Source of the DNA: JALZUE01 sp051251725
GTDB lineage: Bacteria; Pseudomonadota; Gammaproteobacteria; Enterobacterales; Alteromonadaceae
Length of the DNA: 64,000 nt
Direction of reading: 5' to 3'
Assembly (NCBI GenBank): GCA_051251725.1
Contig: JBPOFN010000003.1
Span: forward strand, 62,001-126,000
The number at the start of each line of letters is the position of its first letter. The first letter of the stretch is position 1. Below are positions 38,531-48,471 of the stretch, one piece after another. The notes beneath the pieces are model-generated. The model saw only the letters and a program-made list of their open reading frames with translations, searched no databases and was not told the origin of the DNA. Both the position numbers and the translations under genes were made by a program.

Positions 38531-39463
38531 TTATTGTCCTGCCTTAACTAAGGTCAAGGTAATATCACGCTCAGCATATTGCGCGTTTAAACCCTCAGAA
38601 CTGTGCTTAGCGTCAATGGTCACTTGAGTTAAATTTGTTAACGATAGCAATTGTTCAAGTACTTCTTGGCTAACTTGTGTGCCACTGAGGTTGATTTTTT
38701 TAAGCTGTGTTAGCTCAAGTAAAAACGCGATTGATTGGTCTGTTACTTGCGAATTTTTCAACGTTATCTCAACAATAAGTGAAGCCAATGGTGAAAAGTC
38801 AGCCAAGGCAGTATCGCCAAATTGTGCTTTCATCGAGAAGCTATCTATTACTAACAGATGAGTAGTTTTAGCCTGATAATGTAATACGTTTGGATATTTT
38901 TGTTGCAAGCTTGCAACGGTATCTGCATGAATTTTTCGAGTGTCTTCAATACCATGCCAATCAATTTCAGCAAATTTAATCACTCTTGCTTTCGCGGGCG
39001 CTTCAGGAAATTCGCTTTCAGGTAATTGTCCCGTCGCTCCTTTAGTTAACCATAATGCTATCAGTGCGAGTTCTTCTTCGGTTTGACGATCTCGCCCATA
39101 CGGCGGCATTGCCATTCGGTCTGTTTCAGGCAGTAGCATGCGTTCTATCAGTAAATTATTATGCTCTTGGGTTAAGTCCGCACCGCTTTTTCCGGAAAAA
39201 GTTAACTGTCGGAAACTATCTAAACGAAGTCCACCTTTGTCTTTTTCACCGTCATGACAAGCGACACAATATTTTTCAAATATAGGATCGATACGGCTAT
39301 TGTAAAAAGAGTTTTCAGCGGCTTTGAGTGGCGGCGATATATGCAGCTCTTCATTAATTTTTTGTACCCATTCGGCATCACTGATCACAAAGAGTATTAT
39401 CCATAACAACGATAGCGCGCCGACCACGGCTAAGTAAATTTTAGCTTTATCAATTTGAGACAT
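38531..39463 (-). CDS. Membrane-anchored c-type cytochrome with leucine-rich-repeat-like tail (planctomycete type)
   Basis: The 310-residue protein has an N-terminal transmembrane anchor (about residues 11-30), one haem motif CVACH in EKYCVACHDGEKDKGGL, the planctomycete cytochrome C (PSCyt1) signature with MAMPPYGRD, and a C-terminal region with LTQLKKINLSGTQVS and LTNLTQVTID repeats that look like leucine-rich repeats. An upstream ATG at 39,514 would overlap the preceding gene; aaggtgg just before 39,463 supports the shorter start. It is sandwiched between the DUF1501 and cytochrome b561 genes. A role as electron carrier or as a binding module for a partner is likely. Confidence 0.82.
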   Translation of the reverse strand: MSQIDKAKIYLAVVGALSLLWIILFVISDAEWVQKINEELHISPPLKAAENSFYNSRIDPIFEKYCVACHDGEKDKGGLRLDSFRQLTFSGKSGADLTQEHNNLLIERMLLPETDRMAMPPYGRDRQTEEELALIALWLTKGATGQLPESEFPEAPAKARVIKFAEIDWHGIEDTRKIHADTVASLQQKYPNVLHYQAKTTHLLVIDSFSMKAQFGDTALADFSPLASLIVEITLKNSQVTDQSIAFLLELTQLKKINLSGTQVSQEVLEQLLSLTNLTQVTIDAKHSSEGLNAQYAERDITLTLVKAGQ

Positions 39464-39473
39464 CGTAACCACC

Positions 39474-41021
39474 TTAACGCAATATCTGCGACACAATATG
39501 TGCTTCTTCGACACCCGTTAGGCGCTGGTTTAACCCTTGAAAGCGATAATTTAAGTCGTAATGATTAAAGCCAAGTTGATACAAGATGGTGGCGTGTAAA
39601 TCGGCAATATCGACTTTGTCTTTTACAATTTCATAACCAATGTCATCGGTTTCGCCGTGGGTATAACCACCTTTTACGCCGCCGCCTGCCATCCACATAG
39701 TGTAGGCATCAGGGTGATGATCTCGGCCAGCAAAGGGAGCGTCTTGTCCGCCACGATTTTCAAGCATGGGGGTTCTACCAAACTCGCCGCCCCAAATCAC
39801 TAAGGTGTCTTCTAACATGCCGCGTTGTTTTAAATCTTCTAATAAGGCAGCTATCGGTTGGTCGGTATTTTTACAGCTGTCGACAAAACCATGATTTAAC
39901 GAGCCATTTTTACCTGAGCCGTGAGAATCCCAGCCATAATCAAACAGTTGAATATAACGTACGCCACGTTCAGCTAAACGTCTTGCGACCAAGGCATTAT
40001 TAGCAAAACTTGCTTGCCCCGGTTGTGCGTTGTAATTGGCTAATGTTGCGGCAGATTCTTTTTGAATATCAAAGGCATCAGACGCTTCTATTTGCATACG
40101 ATAGGCCATTTCATATTGCGAAATTCGCGTTAAGGTTTCAGGGTCGCCAAAGGTATCGTATGTTTGTTGATTAAGGTTGGCGATGGCATCTAATACCCGG
40201 CGGCGTAGCGGCCGGCTAACATCTTCAGGATTACTTAAATACAAAACAGGATCGCCATGAGAACGACATTGCACGCCCTGGTACACACTGGGTAAAAAGC
40301 CAGAACCCCATAATTGTTTACCACCATCGGGCGCATTTGAACCGGATAACAAGGACACAAAACCCGGTAAATTTTGGTTCATGGTGCCTAAGCCATAAGT
40401 AACCCACGAGCCAATAGACGGTTTGCCCGATAATGGCGAACCCGTATGCGTTAACAGCTGTGCTGGCGCATGGTTAAATTGGTCGGTCTTCATTGATTTG
40501 ATGAAACAAATATCATCAACATGCTTGGCTAAATGCGGCATGCGATCTGACACCCACGCACCACATTGACCATGTTGTTTAAACGGAAATTGTGGGCCTA
40601 ATAATTTAGGGGTACCTGAGATAAAGGCAAACTGCTTACCTTCTAATATCTCTTGTGGGGTATCTTTACCATTGTATTTTTCTAACATGGGTTTGTAGTC
40701 AAATAACTCTAATTGACTGGGCGCACCTACCATATGCATATGAATAACGCGCTTGGCTGTTGCCGGATATTGCGGCGGCAGTGGTGCTAATGGCTCGGTC
40801 ATTGCGCGGGTAAAATCAAGCACTTGCCCGCTTGCCATCGCTTGGTTAGGTAACATTGACGCTAAAAAAGCGCCGCCTAACATGCCACCACTTTGGGTGA
40901 TAAATTCACGTCGAGTTTGATGCTGAATTTGCTTTAATCTTAAATGATTTAACTCAGCGGGTGTTGCTAGCGCTTCTTTACCGTTCTTAGACGAAAAGTT
41001 TCTAGAAAATAAATGTTTCAT
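39474..41021 (-). CDS. DUF1501 family exported protein with twin-arginine signal
   Basis: This 515-residue protein has an N-terminal TRREFITQSGGMLGG twin-arginine signal after about 36 residues and the DUF1501 domain, which has an alkaline-phosphatase/sulfatase-like fold (VIHMHMVGAPSQLELFDYKP near the start, LEDTLVIWGGEFGRTPMLEN later). The family is abundant in Planctomycetes and Verrucomicrobia and nearly always sits beside a DUF1549/DUF1553 gene, as it does here, 20 bases downstream. Its enzymatic role is not established. The pairing suggests a joint function in breaking down glycans. Confidence 0.85.
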   Translation of the reverse strand: MKHLFSRNFSSKNGKEALATPAELNHLRLKQIQHQTRREFITQSGGMLGGAFLASMLPNQAMASGQVLDFTRAMTEPLAPLPPQYPATAKRVIHMHMVGAPSQLELFDYKPMLEKYNGKDTPQEILEGKQFAFISGTPKLLGPQFPFKQHGQCGAWVSDRMPHLAKHVDDICFIKSMKTDQFNHAPAQLLTHTGSPLSGKPSIGSWVTYGLGTMNQNLPGFVSLLSGSNAPDGGKQLWGSGFLPSVYQGVQCRSHGDPVLYLSNPEDVSRPLRRRVLDAIANLNQQTYDTFGDPETLTRISQYEMAYRMQIEASDAFDIQKESAATLANYNAQPGQASFANNALVARRLAERGVRYIQLFDYGWDSHGSGKNGSLNHGFVDSCKNTDQPIAALLEDLKQRGMLEDTLVIWGGEFGRTPMLENRGGQDAPFAGRDHHPDAYTMWMAGGGVKGGYTHGETDDIGYEIVKDKVDIADLHATILYQLGFNHYDLNYRFQGLNQRLTGVEEAHIVSQILR

Positions 41022-41041
41022 AAGTTCACCGTACTGCTAAG

Positions 41042-44000
41042 TTAACGCGTTAATGCCGCATCTACGTTTAATAAAATAGAGGCCATTGCCGTCCATTGAC
41101 TGTTTATCGCGTTATTACTATTACCTTTTGTATGCTCATCATTAGTACCTTTAACGCCAGACTCATCTATTTCTAAACTGATGGCGGTTAATGCACTTTC
41201 TAAACTTGCTAGCTCTGCATCTGTAGGTAAGCGAGACAACACGCGGTTAAAACCATAAGTAATGGCTGCCGCGGTATTTTTCGACGTTTGCTCTGCTAAC
41301 ATCAGTTGGCCTAAATGCTGTGCGGCTTCGTGATATACCGGATCATTTAAGGTGACTAAGGCTTGTAGTGGCGTGTTGGTTGGAATGCGTCGTTCATGAC
41401 TAAATTCACGGGTATCCATATCAAACGTTAAAAAGCTTGGGTACATAAATGCGCGTTTTACAAAGGTATAAATAGCGCGACGATAACGCTGGTTATCCTC
41501 AGCATCGGTCCATTCTTTGATGATTGCTCCCGGATGTCCCCAAATGCCTTCAGGCTGAGGCGGCATAGCGGGTTCACCACCAATGCTGTGTTTGATTAAA
41601 CCACTGGCGACTAAGGCTTGATCGCGAACCATTTCGGCGGTTAAGCGTTGTCTTGGTCCTCGGGCAAATAATTGATTTTGCGGGTCTAATTCTAAAAGTT
41701 GAGGATCAATTTCCGACGCTTGTTGATAGGTATGACTCATCACCATCAGTTTAAGCATGGCTTTCATGTCCCACTGGTAGTCGTTTTGGAATTTAAGCGC
41801 TAACCAATCGAGTAACTCAGGGTGAGTAGGCGCGGTGCCTGCACTACCAAAGTCTTCTAACGTTTCAACAATGCCAATACCAAATAAACGATGCCATAAA
41901 CGGTTAACCGCCACGCGTGACGTTAAAGGTTGTTCAGGTTGGAAGAACCATTTAGCTAAACCTAAACGCGTTTGTTCTTGGTTAAATTCAGGGAATATTT
42001 TTGGCGTACCGGGCGCTAATAACGGGCCTACTTTGGCAATCATGTTACCGCGGTTAAACTTAGCGATACCGCGATTGTCCCATTGGTCTTGCTCTAACAT
42101 CACGGGCATGTCGTAACCATCAATGGCGTTAAGCTGCTTTTTAAGTTTGCCATACAGGTTAATATTTTTGCTTCGTTTATCGCTAAGAGCGTATTCGCGC
42201 CACTTAGGGTTACTCGTTTGTTCAATCCTAACGCGATTTAAGCGTGGAAATAGACCATCTCCTTGAGATTTTAGCTGCATTTGTGCAACTTCAAACTCGA
42301 GTTTTTCACCTGATTTTAATGTCAGTGGCTCTGCTAATACAGCAACGCTCCAACGCGGTAAATAAATACGGTGAGCAAACCAGCCAACCCCTTTACCCGT
42401 AGTTAAACCATCATGATTGTTGGGTAACTGACTAAGTGCCGTTAATTGTTGATCCATGACTTCGGTGCTATTTGAAAGATGCGTGTTAACTGCCAGTTGC
42501 TCTTTAGCGCCGTCGGTTTTTACCAAATATATTTTTACGTCATCAATATGAAATGGCTTTTCAGGTGTATGTCGTGCTTGCTCTGGATCTTGTGGTATCA
42601 CAGATAAACGCAAGGCGCTGATGTGTTGATCTTGATTCGCAGACTGTGAAGTAAAGTGGAAAAAAACGCGAGCCTCATAGTTACCCGGGTCAAAGTATTC
42701 ACCATCTTTAACAATAAACTCACGAATTTTCTGTGTTTCAAGCACCTTAAGCTGTTTTTTACCGACCTTAATTAACTCAAGATAACGATAATTAATTTTC
42801 TTACCGGCTATGCGTAATTCGTCGTTGGTTTTTTCCATCTCGGTTATGTAAGTATTCAGGCCGCGGTATTCATCACCAACCGCGCTTTCAATGTTTAGCT
42901 TTTGCCAAGATTGTGTAGGTTGCTCTGATTGAGCGGTTTGCTCAGCTAAGCTAAAAGCTTGCTGCGCTTCGTGCTCACGAATGGCAACCATTTGCTCTTG
43001 AATGGAAAATGCCGTTTGTTTGTCAGCCTCTTTTTTTGCCAGTTTATAAAGCGGCTGATAATTACGATAATCTGAATCTTTACTGGTATTAAAAAAGCCG
43101 AGCGACGTGTAATACGCGTCATGTTCAATTGGATCATATGGATGAGAATGGCACTGTACACAGTTCATGGTCATGGCATTAAGAACTGACCATGTTGTTG
43201 CGTTTCTGTCCATAACAGCGACCATACGAAACTCTTCATCATCGGTACCTCCTTCACTGTTTGAAGGGGTTTGGCGATGAAAACCTGTCGCGATCACATC
43301 ATCTAATTTTCGGCTAGGCATTAAATCCCCCGCCAATTGTTCAATAACAAATTCGTCGTAAGGTTTGTTTGCATTTAACGCTTCAATCACCCATTGCTTG
43401 TATGGCCAAGTTTCTCGGTATTCGTCACGCGTGTAACCATGACTGTCGGCATAACGGGCTAAATCCATCCACATGGCTGCCCAGCGTTCGCCATAACGCG
43501 GCGAGGCTAATAAACGGTCAACTTGTTTTTCATAAGCATTGTCAGAGTTATCGGCTAAAAAATTAGTTATCTCTTCAGGTGTTGGTGGTAAGCCGACTAA
43601 ATCGAATGACAAACGACGTAATAAACTGTTTTTATCGGCTTTTTGAGCAGGCGATATTGGCGCATCATTTAATACAGTTTGTTCAAGGTTACCTTGTATA
43701 AACGCATCAATGTCATTATTGATAAAACGGTCGTTTTTCACATCAGGAACGCTATGTGCTTTGGGTTTGATAAACGCCCAATGTTCTTCCCACTGCGCGC
43801 CTTGTTCAATCCAGTCGCGTAATAACTGTATTTCTTCAGCCTTGAGGGCAGGGGCTTTATATGGCATACGAATATTAGGGTCTTTAGACTCAACTCTTAC
43901 AATCAGTTCAGAGGCATCAGGATCACCCGGTACTATTGTTAAGCGCCCTGAGTGACCACGGGCTAAGGCTTCTTCGCGGTAAATAAACGAGACATTCGAT

Positions 44001-44179
44001 TGTTTACCCACACCGCCATGACAACCCGTACAGCTTTTGTTCAGGATCGGGCGTATTTTCTCATTAAAAGAAATGAGATTTTCTGCGGGCACTGTGCTTG
44101 CTGATTTATTTGCGGTATAAGCCCAAGCTAATGCTGTGCCGACTACGACCACAACAGCGGCTAGTTTGTATTTCATCAT
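41042..44179 (-). CDS. DUF1549/DUF1553 protein with N-terminal cytochrome c (planctomycete type)
   Basis: This 1045-residue protein has a membrane anchor, a PSCyt1 haem motif CTGCH in LNKSCTGCHGGVGKQSN, a DUF1549 region with a second haem-type motif CVQCHSHPYDPIEH, a beta-sandwich region that may bind ligand (about 520-680) and a C-terminal DUF1553 region (PLTSRVAVNRLWHRLFG; RRIPTNTPLQALVTLNDP). This arrangement is very common in Planctomycetes and rare in Gammaproteobacteria. A TTG opens the frame 12 bases earlier, but an ATG start is likelier. It precedes DUF1501 in the operon. A role in extracellular oxidative glycan degradation is a hypothesis in the literature for this family, not shown. 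Confidence 0.85.
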   Translation of the reverse strand: MMKYKLAAVVVVVGTALAWAYTANKSASTVPAENLISFNEKIRPILNKSCTGCHGGVGKQSNVSFIYREEALARGHSGRLTIVPGDPDASELIVRVESKDPNIRMPYKAPALKAEEIQLLRDWIEQGAQWEEHWAFIKPKAHSVPDVKNDRFINNDIDAFIQGNLEQTVLNDAPISPAQKADKNSLLRRLSFDLVGLPPTPEEITNFLADNSDNAYEKQVDRLLASPRYGERWAAMWMDLARYADSHGYTRDEYRETWPYKQWVIEALNANKPYDEFVIEQLAGDLMPSRKLDDVIATGFHRQTPSNSEGGTDDEEFRMVAVMDRNATTWSVLNAMTMNCVQCHSHPYDPIEHDAYYTSLGFFNTSKDSDYRNYQPLYKLAKKEADKQTAFSIQEQMVAIREHEAQQAFSLAEQTAQSEQPTQSWQKLNIESAVGDEYRGLNTYITEMEKTNDELRIAGKKINYRYLELIKVGKKQLKVLETQKIREFIVKDGEYFDPGNYEARVFFHFTSQSANQDQHISALRLSVIPQDPEQARHTPEKPFHIDDVKIYLVKTDGAKEQLAVNTHLSNSTEVMDQQLTALSQLPNNHDGLTTGKGVGWFAHRIYLPRWSVAVLAEPLTLKSGEKLEFEVAQMQLKSQGDGLFPRLNRVRIEQTSNPKWREYALSDKRSKNINLYGKLKKQLNAIDGYDMPVMLEQDQWDNRGIAKFNRGNMIAKVGPLLAPGTPKIFPEFNQEQTRLGLAKWFFQPEQPLTSRVAVNRLWHRLFGIGIVETLEDFGSAGTAPTHPELLDWLALKFQNDYQWDMKAMLKLMVMSHTYQQASEIDPQLLELDPQNQLFARGPRQRLTAEMVRDQALVASGLIKHSIGGEPAMPPQPEGIWGHPGAIIKEWTDAEDNQRYRRAIYTFVKRAFMYPSFLTFDMDTREFSHERRIPTNTPLQALVTLNDPVYHEAAQHLGQLMLAEQTSKNTAAAITYGFNRVLSRLPTDAELASLESALTAISLEIDESGVKGTNDEHTKGNSNNAINSQWTAMASILLNVDAALTR

Positions 44180-44267
44180 ATGGATTACCAATAATTTTTC
44201 ATCGCGCCTTTTATATTGTTATATAAATTAGCAGGCGCGTCGGGAGCTATTTATCTCTTTTTAATTG

Positions 44268-45320
44268 TTATTCTTGTAAGTCAAAACGTACGATACGGCC
44301 TGTTTTATTCCACTCAGTAATAAATAAGTTACCTTGGTGATCAAAAGTAATACCGTGTGGCGCAGTAAACACACCTGTTCGCCATTGGTTTGGCTTGGTA
44401 ATGTTGGTATTTATTTCTGCTTTTACGTCATTGGTTCCCAAAGTTTTTACAGTAACACCAGCTTTATTAAGTAAGCTAACTCGGCCACTAATTTCAGCAA
44501 CGGCAGCAAGGTCGTTATAAAAAGCAACTGCACTTGGTCTACGTAAGTATTCAGCATAATTACCTATTAACGAACCATCTAACCCCATATGCACTAAACG
44601 ACCATTTTTGCGATCAGTACAAATTAAACGATTAGGCAGAAAGCGCGGGTCAATGTGAATTTTATGACAATTGTTGAATCTATAAGGCGCATCTTTACCG
44701 CCAAAGGTAGCGGTGTAATTACCTTTTTCGTTGAACTTATGAATATAATCAAGGCTATAGCCGTCAACCACATAAAGGTTACCTGCTTGGTCGACATCAA
44801 TCGCGGTAAGCTTTAATTTTGGTTTAGCTTGATTGTTTTTGTATTTTTCACTGTTATGAAATTCTGCAGGGATAGCTTTAACAGCATCGATTGAAAAAAT
44901 GACATCACCTGCCAAAGTCATTTTCATGATGCGTTTATATTTTAATGACGTACCGTAAATATATTCTTGACCGTTTTTATCTTGGTGAATGACAAATCCA
45001 TGAAAATCGTCAGGCGCATTAGGTACGTCACCCAAATACTTTCCCTCAGGCGAATAAATGCGTACACCGCCTTTTTGCTCATTCGTGCCCATGATGCTGA
45101 CATAAAAGTTACCATTTTTATCGACATCAATTTCACCGTGTGATTTACCAATAGCTTGAGTACCGTTAGCAAGGTCTTGCCATTGTTTAGAAATGACATA
45201 ATGGCTTTCGTGTGCTGTTTCGTGACTGACAGCCTCAGTACTGATGAATAAGGTCAGGCTGTAAAGTAAAAAGAAAATATAACCTGACTGAGTTGAGCTG
45301 TTATTTATTATTATTTTCAT
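44268..45320 (-). CDS. Exported NHL-type beta-propeller protein
   Basis: This 350-residue protein has a signal peptide (cleavage near STEAVS) and about six repeats of the form GxLYVxDxxxxxIxKF, for example GNFYVSIMG, GNLYVVDGY and GNLFITEWN, indicating a six-bladed NHL/SMP-30-like propeller. Several blades carry His residues (DDFHGFVIHQ, APHGITFD, NNCHKIHIDP) that could ligate metal. It is the first of a minus-strand series with the planctomycete-type genes, 88 bases upstream of the DUF1549 gene. A binding or lyase-type role on a sugar is possible; no function is assigned. Confidence 0.8.
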   Translation of the reverse strand: MKIIINNSSTQSGYIFFLLYSLTLFISTEAVSHETAHESHYVISKQWQDLANGTQAIGKSHGEIDVDKNGNFYVSIMGTNEQKGGVRIYSPEGKYLGDVPNAPDDFHGFVIHQDKNGQEYIYGTSLKYKRIMKMTLAGDVIFSIDAVKAIPAEFHNSEKYKNNQAKPKLKLTAIDVDQAGNLYVVDGYSLDYIHKFNEKGNYTATFGGKDAPYRFNNCHKIHIDPRFLPNRLICTDRKNGRLVHMGLDGSLIGNYAEYLRRPSAVAFYNDLAAVAEISGRVSLLNKAGVTVKTLGTNDVKAEINTNITKPNQWRTGVFTAPHGITFDHQGNLFITEWNKTGRIVRFDLQE

Positions 45321-45926
45321 GATTTGTTATTAAGTACTCTTAAGCCACAGCTAATTATGGCTCAATTATTATAGAAATATGCGTCTTTAGTGGTCAATAT
45401 TAGTCATTATTAATCATGTGTCAATCGTTAGGCTGGTTTTCACCTGAAATAAATGAGTAAAACAACTATGGGTAATGGTTGAAAAATGACAGATTAACTT
45501 GTGGTATTTAGGGAGGGCTAAGAGTTAAATTTTATTTAAAGCCAATACATAGTTTTAAATGATGAACTTCTTATGATTTAGTAACATAAAACGCTATTTA
45601 AGCCGAGTTCAGGTTATTTAAGGAAATTTATCTTTAATATCTGAATTTATCTTAAAATGGCTCATTTCGCGGACACTACTCAGAGGCTACTTAGTGGTAG
45701 TAGGTGTGAATATATGATTTAAAATCAAATTTAGTCATATAGGGTATTTTAGATGGTTGGGGTCGATTGTATTTTTAGTATAACCACAAAAGCGTGAATT
45801 TTAAGTCGTTAAATAAAACTTTACTCACTAAATGTGAGACTCTTGTAATGATGAAAGCATAAAAGAACGACTCATGATAGTAGTTAATTGCGTTTAATGC
45901 TTAATGTTAGGAAAACATCAGCCATA
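45321..45926. other. 600-base intergenic upstream of NHL gene
   Basis: It contains the NHL gene promoter and the 3' side of the sulfatase unit. tatatgattt at 45,711-45,720 followed by aaaatc gives a local palindrome (gatttaaaatc). No ORF, RNA gene or strong terminator was recognised. Confidence 0.4.
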
Positions 45927-47429
45927 TTATAAGTTAATCAGTATTGGATCATTTGTGCTTATCATTTTGTCTTTGATAATTTGGTCAAATTTTCTCATGA
46001 TGGTGGTATGATCTAAACTTCGGCTATTGATCAAGTTTGTTGTTTCTGCTGGATCGGCTAATAAGTTATAGAACTCAGCCCGCTCTGGGTTTTTAAAATC
46101 TCTAACAAGTTTATAATTACCGTCACTATACATTCGCATATCCGTCAGGCTTTGATGTAACGTTGAATACGCAGCGTAATAATCGCTTGAGATTATCTTA
46201 TGCGGGTTTAGAAATACCGGCAGATAATCTACCCCTCTAACGATGTTGTTTTTGCTAACATTACCATTGGCAATACTGATTAAGGTTGGAAACCAATCTA
46301 GGTTAGACATGGTTGAATAATTGGTACTATTAGCTTTTATAACCTTAGGCCAGCGCACAATCGTTGGAACTTTAATACTATTATTGTACATATTAGGACG
46401 TTGACTGCCTGGGACATTTTTTGTTCCTATCGGCATGGTGTTTAAGAGACTAAAACCGTTTCCTTTATGCCACATGCCGTTGTGACCAATGTTATAGCCA
46501 TGATCTGAAGTGAAAACTACGAGTGTATTATCGGTAAGGCTTTGTTTGGTTAACTCTGCCATCAATTTACCCACATTACGGTCAATGCCCCTAACACTCG
46601 ATAGATATTCTCGCATATACTGGCGCGCTTGTTCTATATTAAGATCAGGATAATTAGGGTGAGGTAATTTAATGTCCATCGTTAAATAAGGCGCAGCATC
46701 TTCAGGCGCAACAGGTAAAAACTTGTAGTGGGGCGCGCGGTAATGTAACGATAAGACAAACTTATTTGCTTTATTTTCTCGGATAAAATTGACACCGTAG
46801 TCGGTTAAAATATCGACTGTTAAGCCTTCGTGACGTTGCTCTTTACCATAAACTTCTAATGTTGGATTTTTCGGTGAGTTGCCGCCAGCCCTAAAACCAA
46901 AAAACTGATCATAACCATGTTTAGTCGGATGAAATTTATCTAATGTACCTAAGTGCCATTTGCCAATAAGACCAGTGAAATAACCTGAATTTTGTAAAAT
47001 TTTAGGCCAGGTTTCAAGCTCAGGGCTAAGTCCAAGTTTGGGTTGGTGACCGGTTAACGTTTTAGCTTTCGGATTCACGTTAATCCAATCGTCTATACCA
47101 ATCTCATAGCTATATTGAGAAGTTAATAGACCTGCTCTTGATGGACTACAAACTGGGGTTGTAGTGTATGAATTAGGTAAGTACATACCTTCACTAGCAA
47201 GTTTATCTAAATTAGGGGTTAATGCTTGAGCATTACCAGAATGCCCCAGCGCCCAAGGGGCTTGGTCGTCGGTATAAATAAATATTATATTAGGACGTTC
47301 GTCATTTAAAGGCGTCTTATTCACGCGATTGCTGTCAAATTTTTCTGCTATACAGACCCAATTTACTAACGAGAAAAGCACTAAAGTTAAGGTTTTAATT
47401 AATGTTAATAATAGAGTGTTTATTCGCAT
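45927..47429 (-). CDS. Formylglycine-dependent sulfatase, exported
   Basis: This 500-residue S1-family sulfatase has an N-terminal signal or anchor (residues 5-27), the metal site IYTDDQAPW, the formylglycine motif PVCSPSRAG with Cys94, and GKWHLG around residue 157, which is characteristic of this group. HNGMWHKGNG is typical of the active-site histidines. It is distinct from the sulfatase at 30.7 kb. It sits 46 bases behind an exported TIM-barrel protein and forms a two-gene unit with it. It probably desulfates the same glycan before oxidation; regioselectivity is not readable. Confidence 0.9.
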   Translation of the reverse strand: MRINTLLLTLIKTLTLVLFSLVNWVCIAEKFDSNRVNKTPLNDERPNIIFIYTDDQAPWALGHSGNAQALTPNLDKLASEGMYLPNSYTTTPVCSPSRAGLLTSQYSYEIGIDDWINVNPKAKTLTGHQPKLGLSPELETWPKILQNSGYFTGLIGKWHLGTLDKFHPTKHGYDQFFGFRAGGNSPKNPTLEVYGKEQRHEGLTVDILTDYGVNFIRENKANKFVLSLHYRAPHYKFLPVAPEDAAPYLTMDIKLPHPNYPDLNIEQARQYMREYLSSVRGIDRNVGKLMAELTKQSLTDNTLVVFTSDHGYNIGHNGMWHKGNGFSLLNTMPIGTKNVPGSQRPNMYNNSIKVPTIVRWPKVIKANSTNYSTMSNLDWFPTLISIANGNVSKNNIVRGVDYLPVFLNPHKIISSDYYAAYSTLHQSLTDMRMYSDGNYKLVRDFKNPERAEFYNLLADPAETTNLINSRSLDHTTIMRKFDQIIKDKMISTNDPILINL

Positions 47430-47475
47430 CGCTTTTCTCTGTTCGGGTAATAATAGTTTGTCAATGACGCTTGAT

Positions 47476-48471
47476 TTATCTTAATATCATCACAGCTTTT
47501 AGGCCATCGACTGACGCTGCTAGTGTTTGTAACCTACTTATACCGGCATGTGTTTCTTCTTGTTCAATGACAAGCCATTGCGCTCCACCATGAGAAATTA
47601 ACGTGTTAACCAAAGCGGACCAATTGTAGACATCTTTACCAATTACAACGGCGGTTGTATCGTCAACTTTATCTATCAGCGACTTTTCTAATAGGGTACG
47701 AATTTTTATATGAGAGGTTAACGTACGTTTGGCATAACGCTTTATGTAAGCGATGGAATCGACATTAGCAAAATTTGACCACCCAACATCTAATTGCAGC
47801 ACCATATTTTGCGGTGTATTTTGAGCTAAGTAGTCCCAAAATGTTGAATCTTGATAGCGCTTAAATTCTTTTGTGTGATTGTGGTAGCCTAATGTCATAC
47901 CAACCGCGTTTAATTTAGCAGACACTTTAGTTAACTCTTTCACTAATGCTGTTACTTTATTTGGCTGATCAACGCGCACATCATGCGGCACAATCAATAA
48001 ACTAACGCCTAGCTTTTGGTAAAAACGTACGTTTTTATCAAAGGCTTTCCCTCGTAATTGTTTTAGGCCAATATGAGCGCCACTCGCCTGTAAGCCAAGT
48101 GTCTTAAGAAATGCTCTTAAACCTTCTGGATCTTGTTGGTAGGGGCCAAACCGGCCGGCAAATTCAACACCTTCAATGCCCATTTTCGCTAACTTAACTA
48201 AGGTGCCTTTGTAATCATTTGCTAGAGAGTTTTTTACCGAGTGGAGCTGCACGCTTAATTTAGGTGTAGCTAAAACATGTTCTTCTGGCACGTATTTATA
48301 GAAGTTCTGTTTATTATCATTATGACTACATGCACCAAGCATAAAAGTGCATAAAAGCATTAACAGATAACGCCCTATATTATCAATACATGATAATTGC
48401 TCGGTTAGCTTATTGGGTATGACCGACGGTAAAACATCAGTTATTAATCTTTCACTGATCGTTAACTTCAC
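47476..48471 (-). CDS. Exported TIM-barrel sugar isomerase/epimerase-like lipoprotein
   Basis: The 331-residue protein has an unusually long N-region, then a hydrophobic stretch ending in the lipobox LGAC (Cys48), and a xylose-isomerase-like TIM barrel with GIEGVEFAGRFG, GYHNHTKEF and LQLDVGWSN, the pattern of IolE-type sugar epimerases. The start is a GTG at 48,471 because taggag lies six bases upstream. Periplasmic location is unusual for such enzymes, which normally act on phosphorylated sugars in the cytoplasm, and suggests action on an oxidised or free sugar. It is the first gene of a unit with the second sulfatase and diverges from the DUF1080 gene. Confidence 0.75.
   Translation of the reverse strand: MKLTISERLITDVLPSVIPNKLTEQLSCIDNIGRYLLMLLCTFMLGACSHNDNKQNFYKYVPEEHVLATPKLSVQLHSVKNSLANDYKGTLVKLAKMGIEGVEFAGRFGPYQQDPEGLRAFLKTLGLQASGAHIGLKQLRGKAFDKNVRFYQKLGVSLLIVPHDVRVDQPNKVTALVKELTKVSAKLNAVGMTLGYHNHTKEFKRYQDSTFWDYLAQNTPQNMVLQLDVGWSNFANVDSIAYIKRYAKRTLTSHIKIRTLLEKSLIDKVDDTTAVVIGKDVYNWSALVNTLISHGGAQWLVIEQEETHAGISRLQTLAASVDGLKAVMILR

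Noticed and set aside
39464..39514. Longer N-terminus of the small cytochrome, overlapping DUF1501
   Set aside because: The residues before 39,463 are basic and Cys-rich, unlike a signal, and aaggtgg supports the internal ATG.
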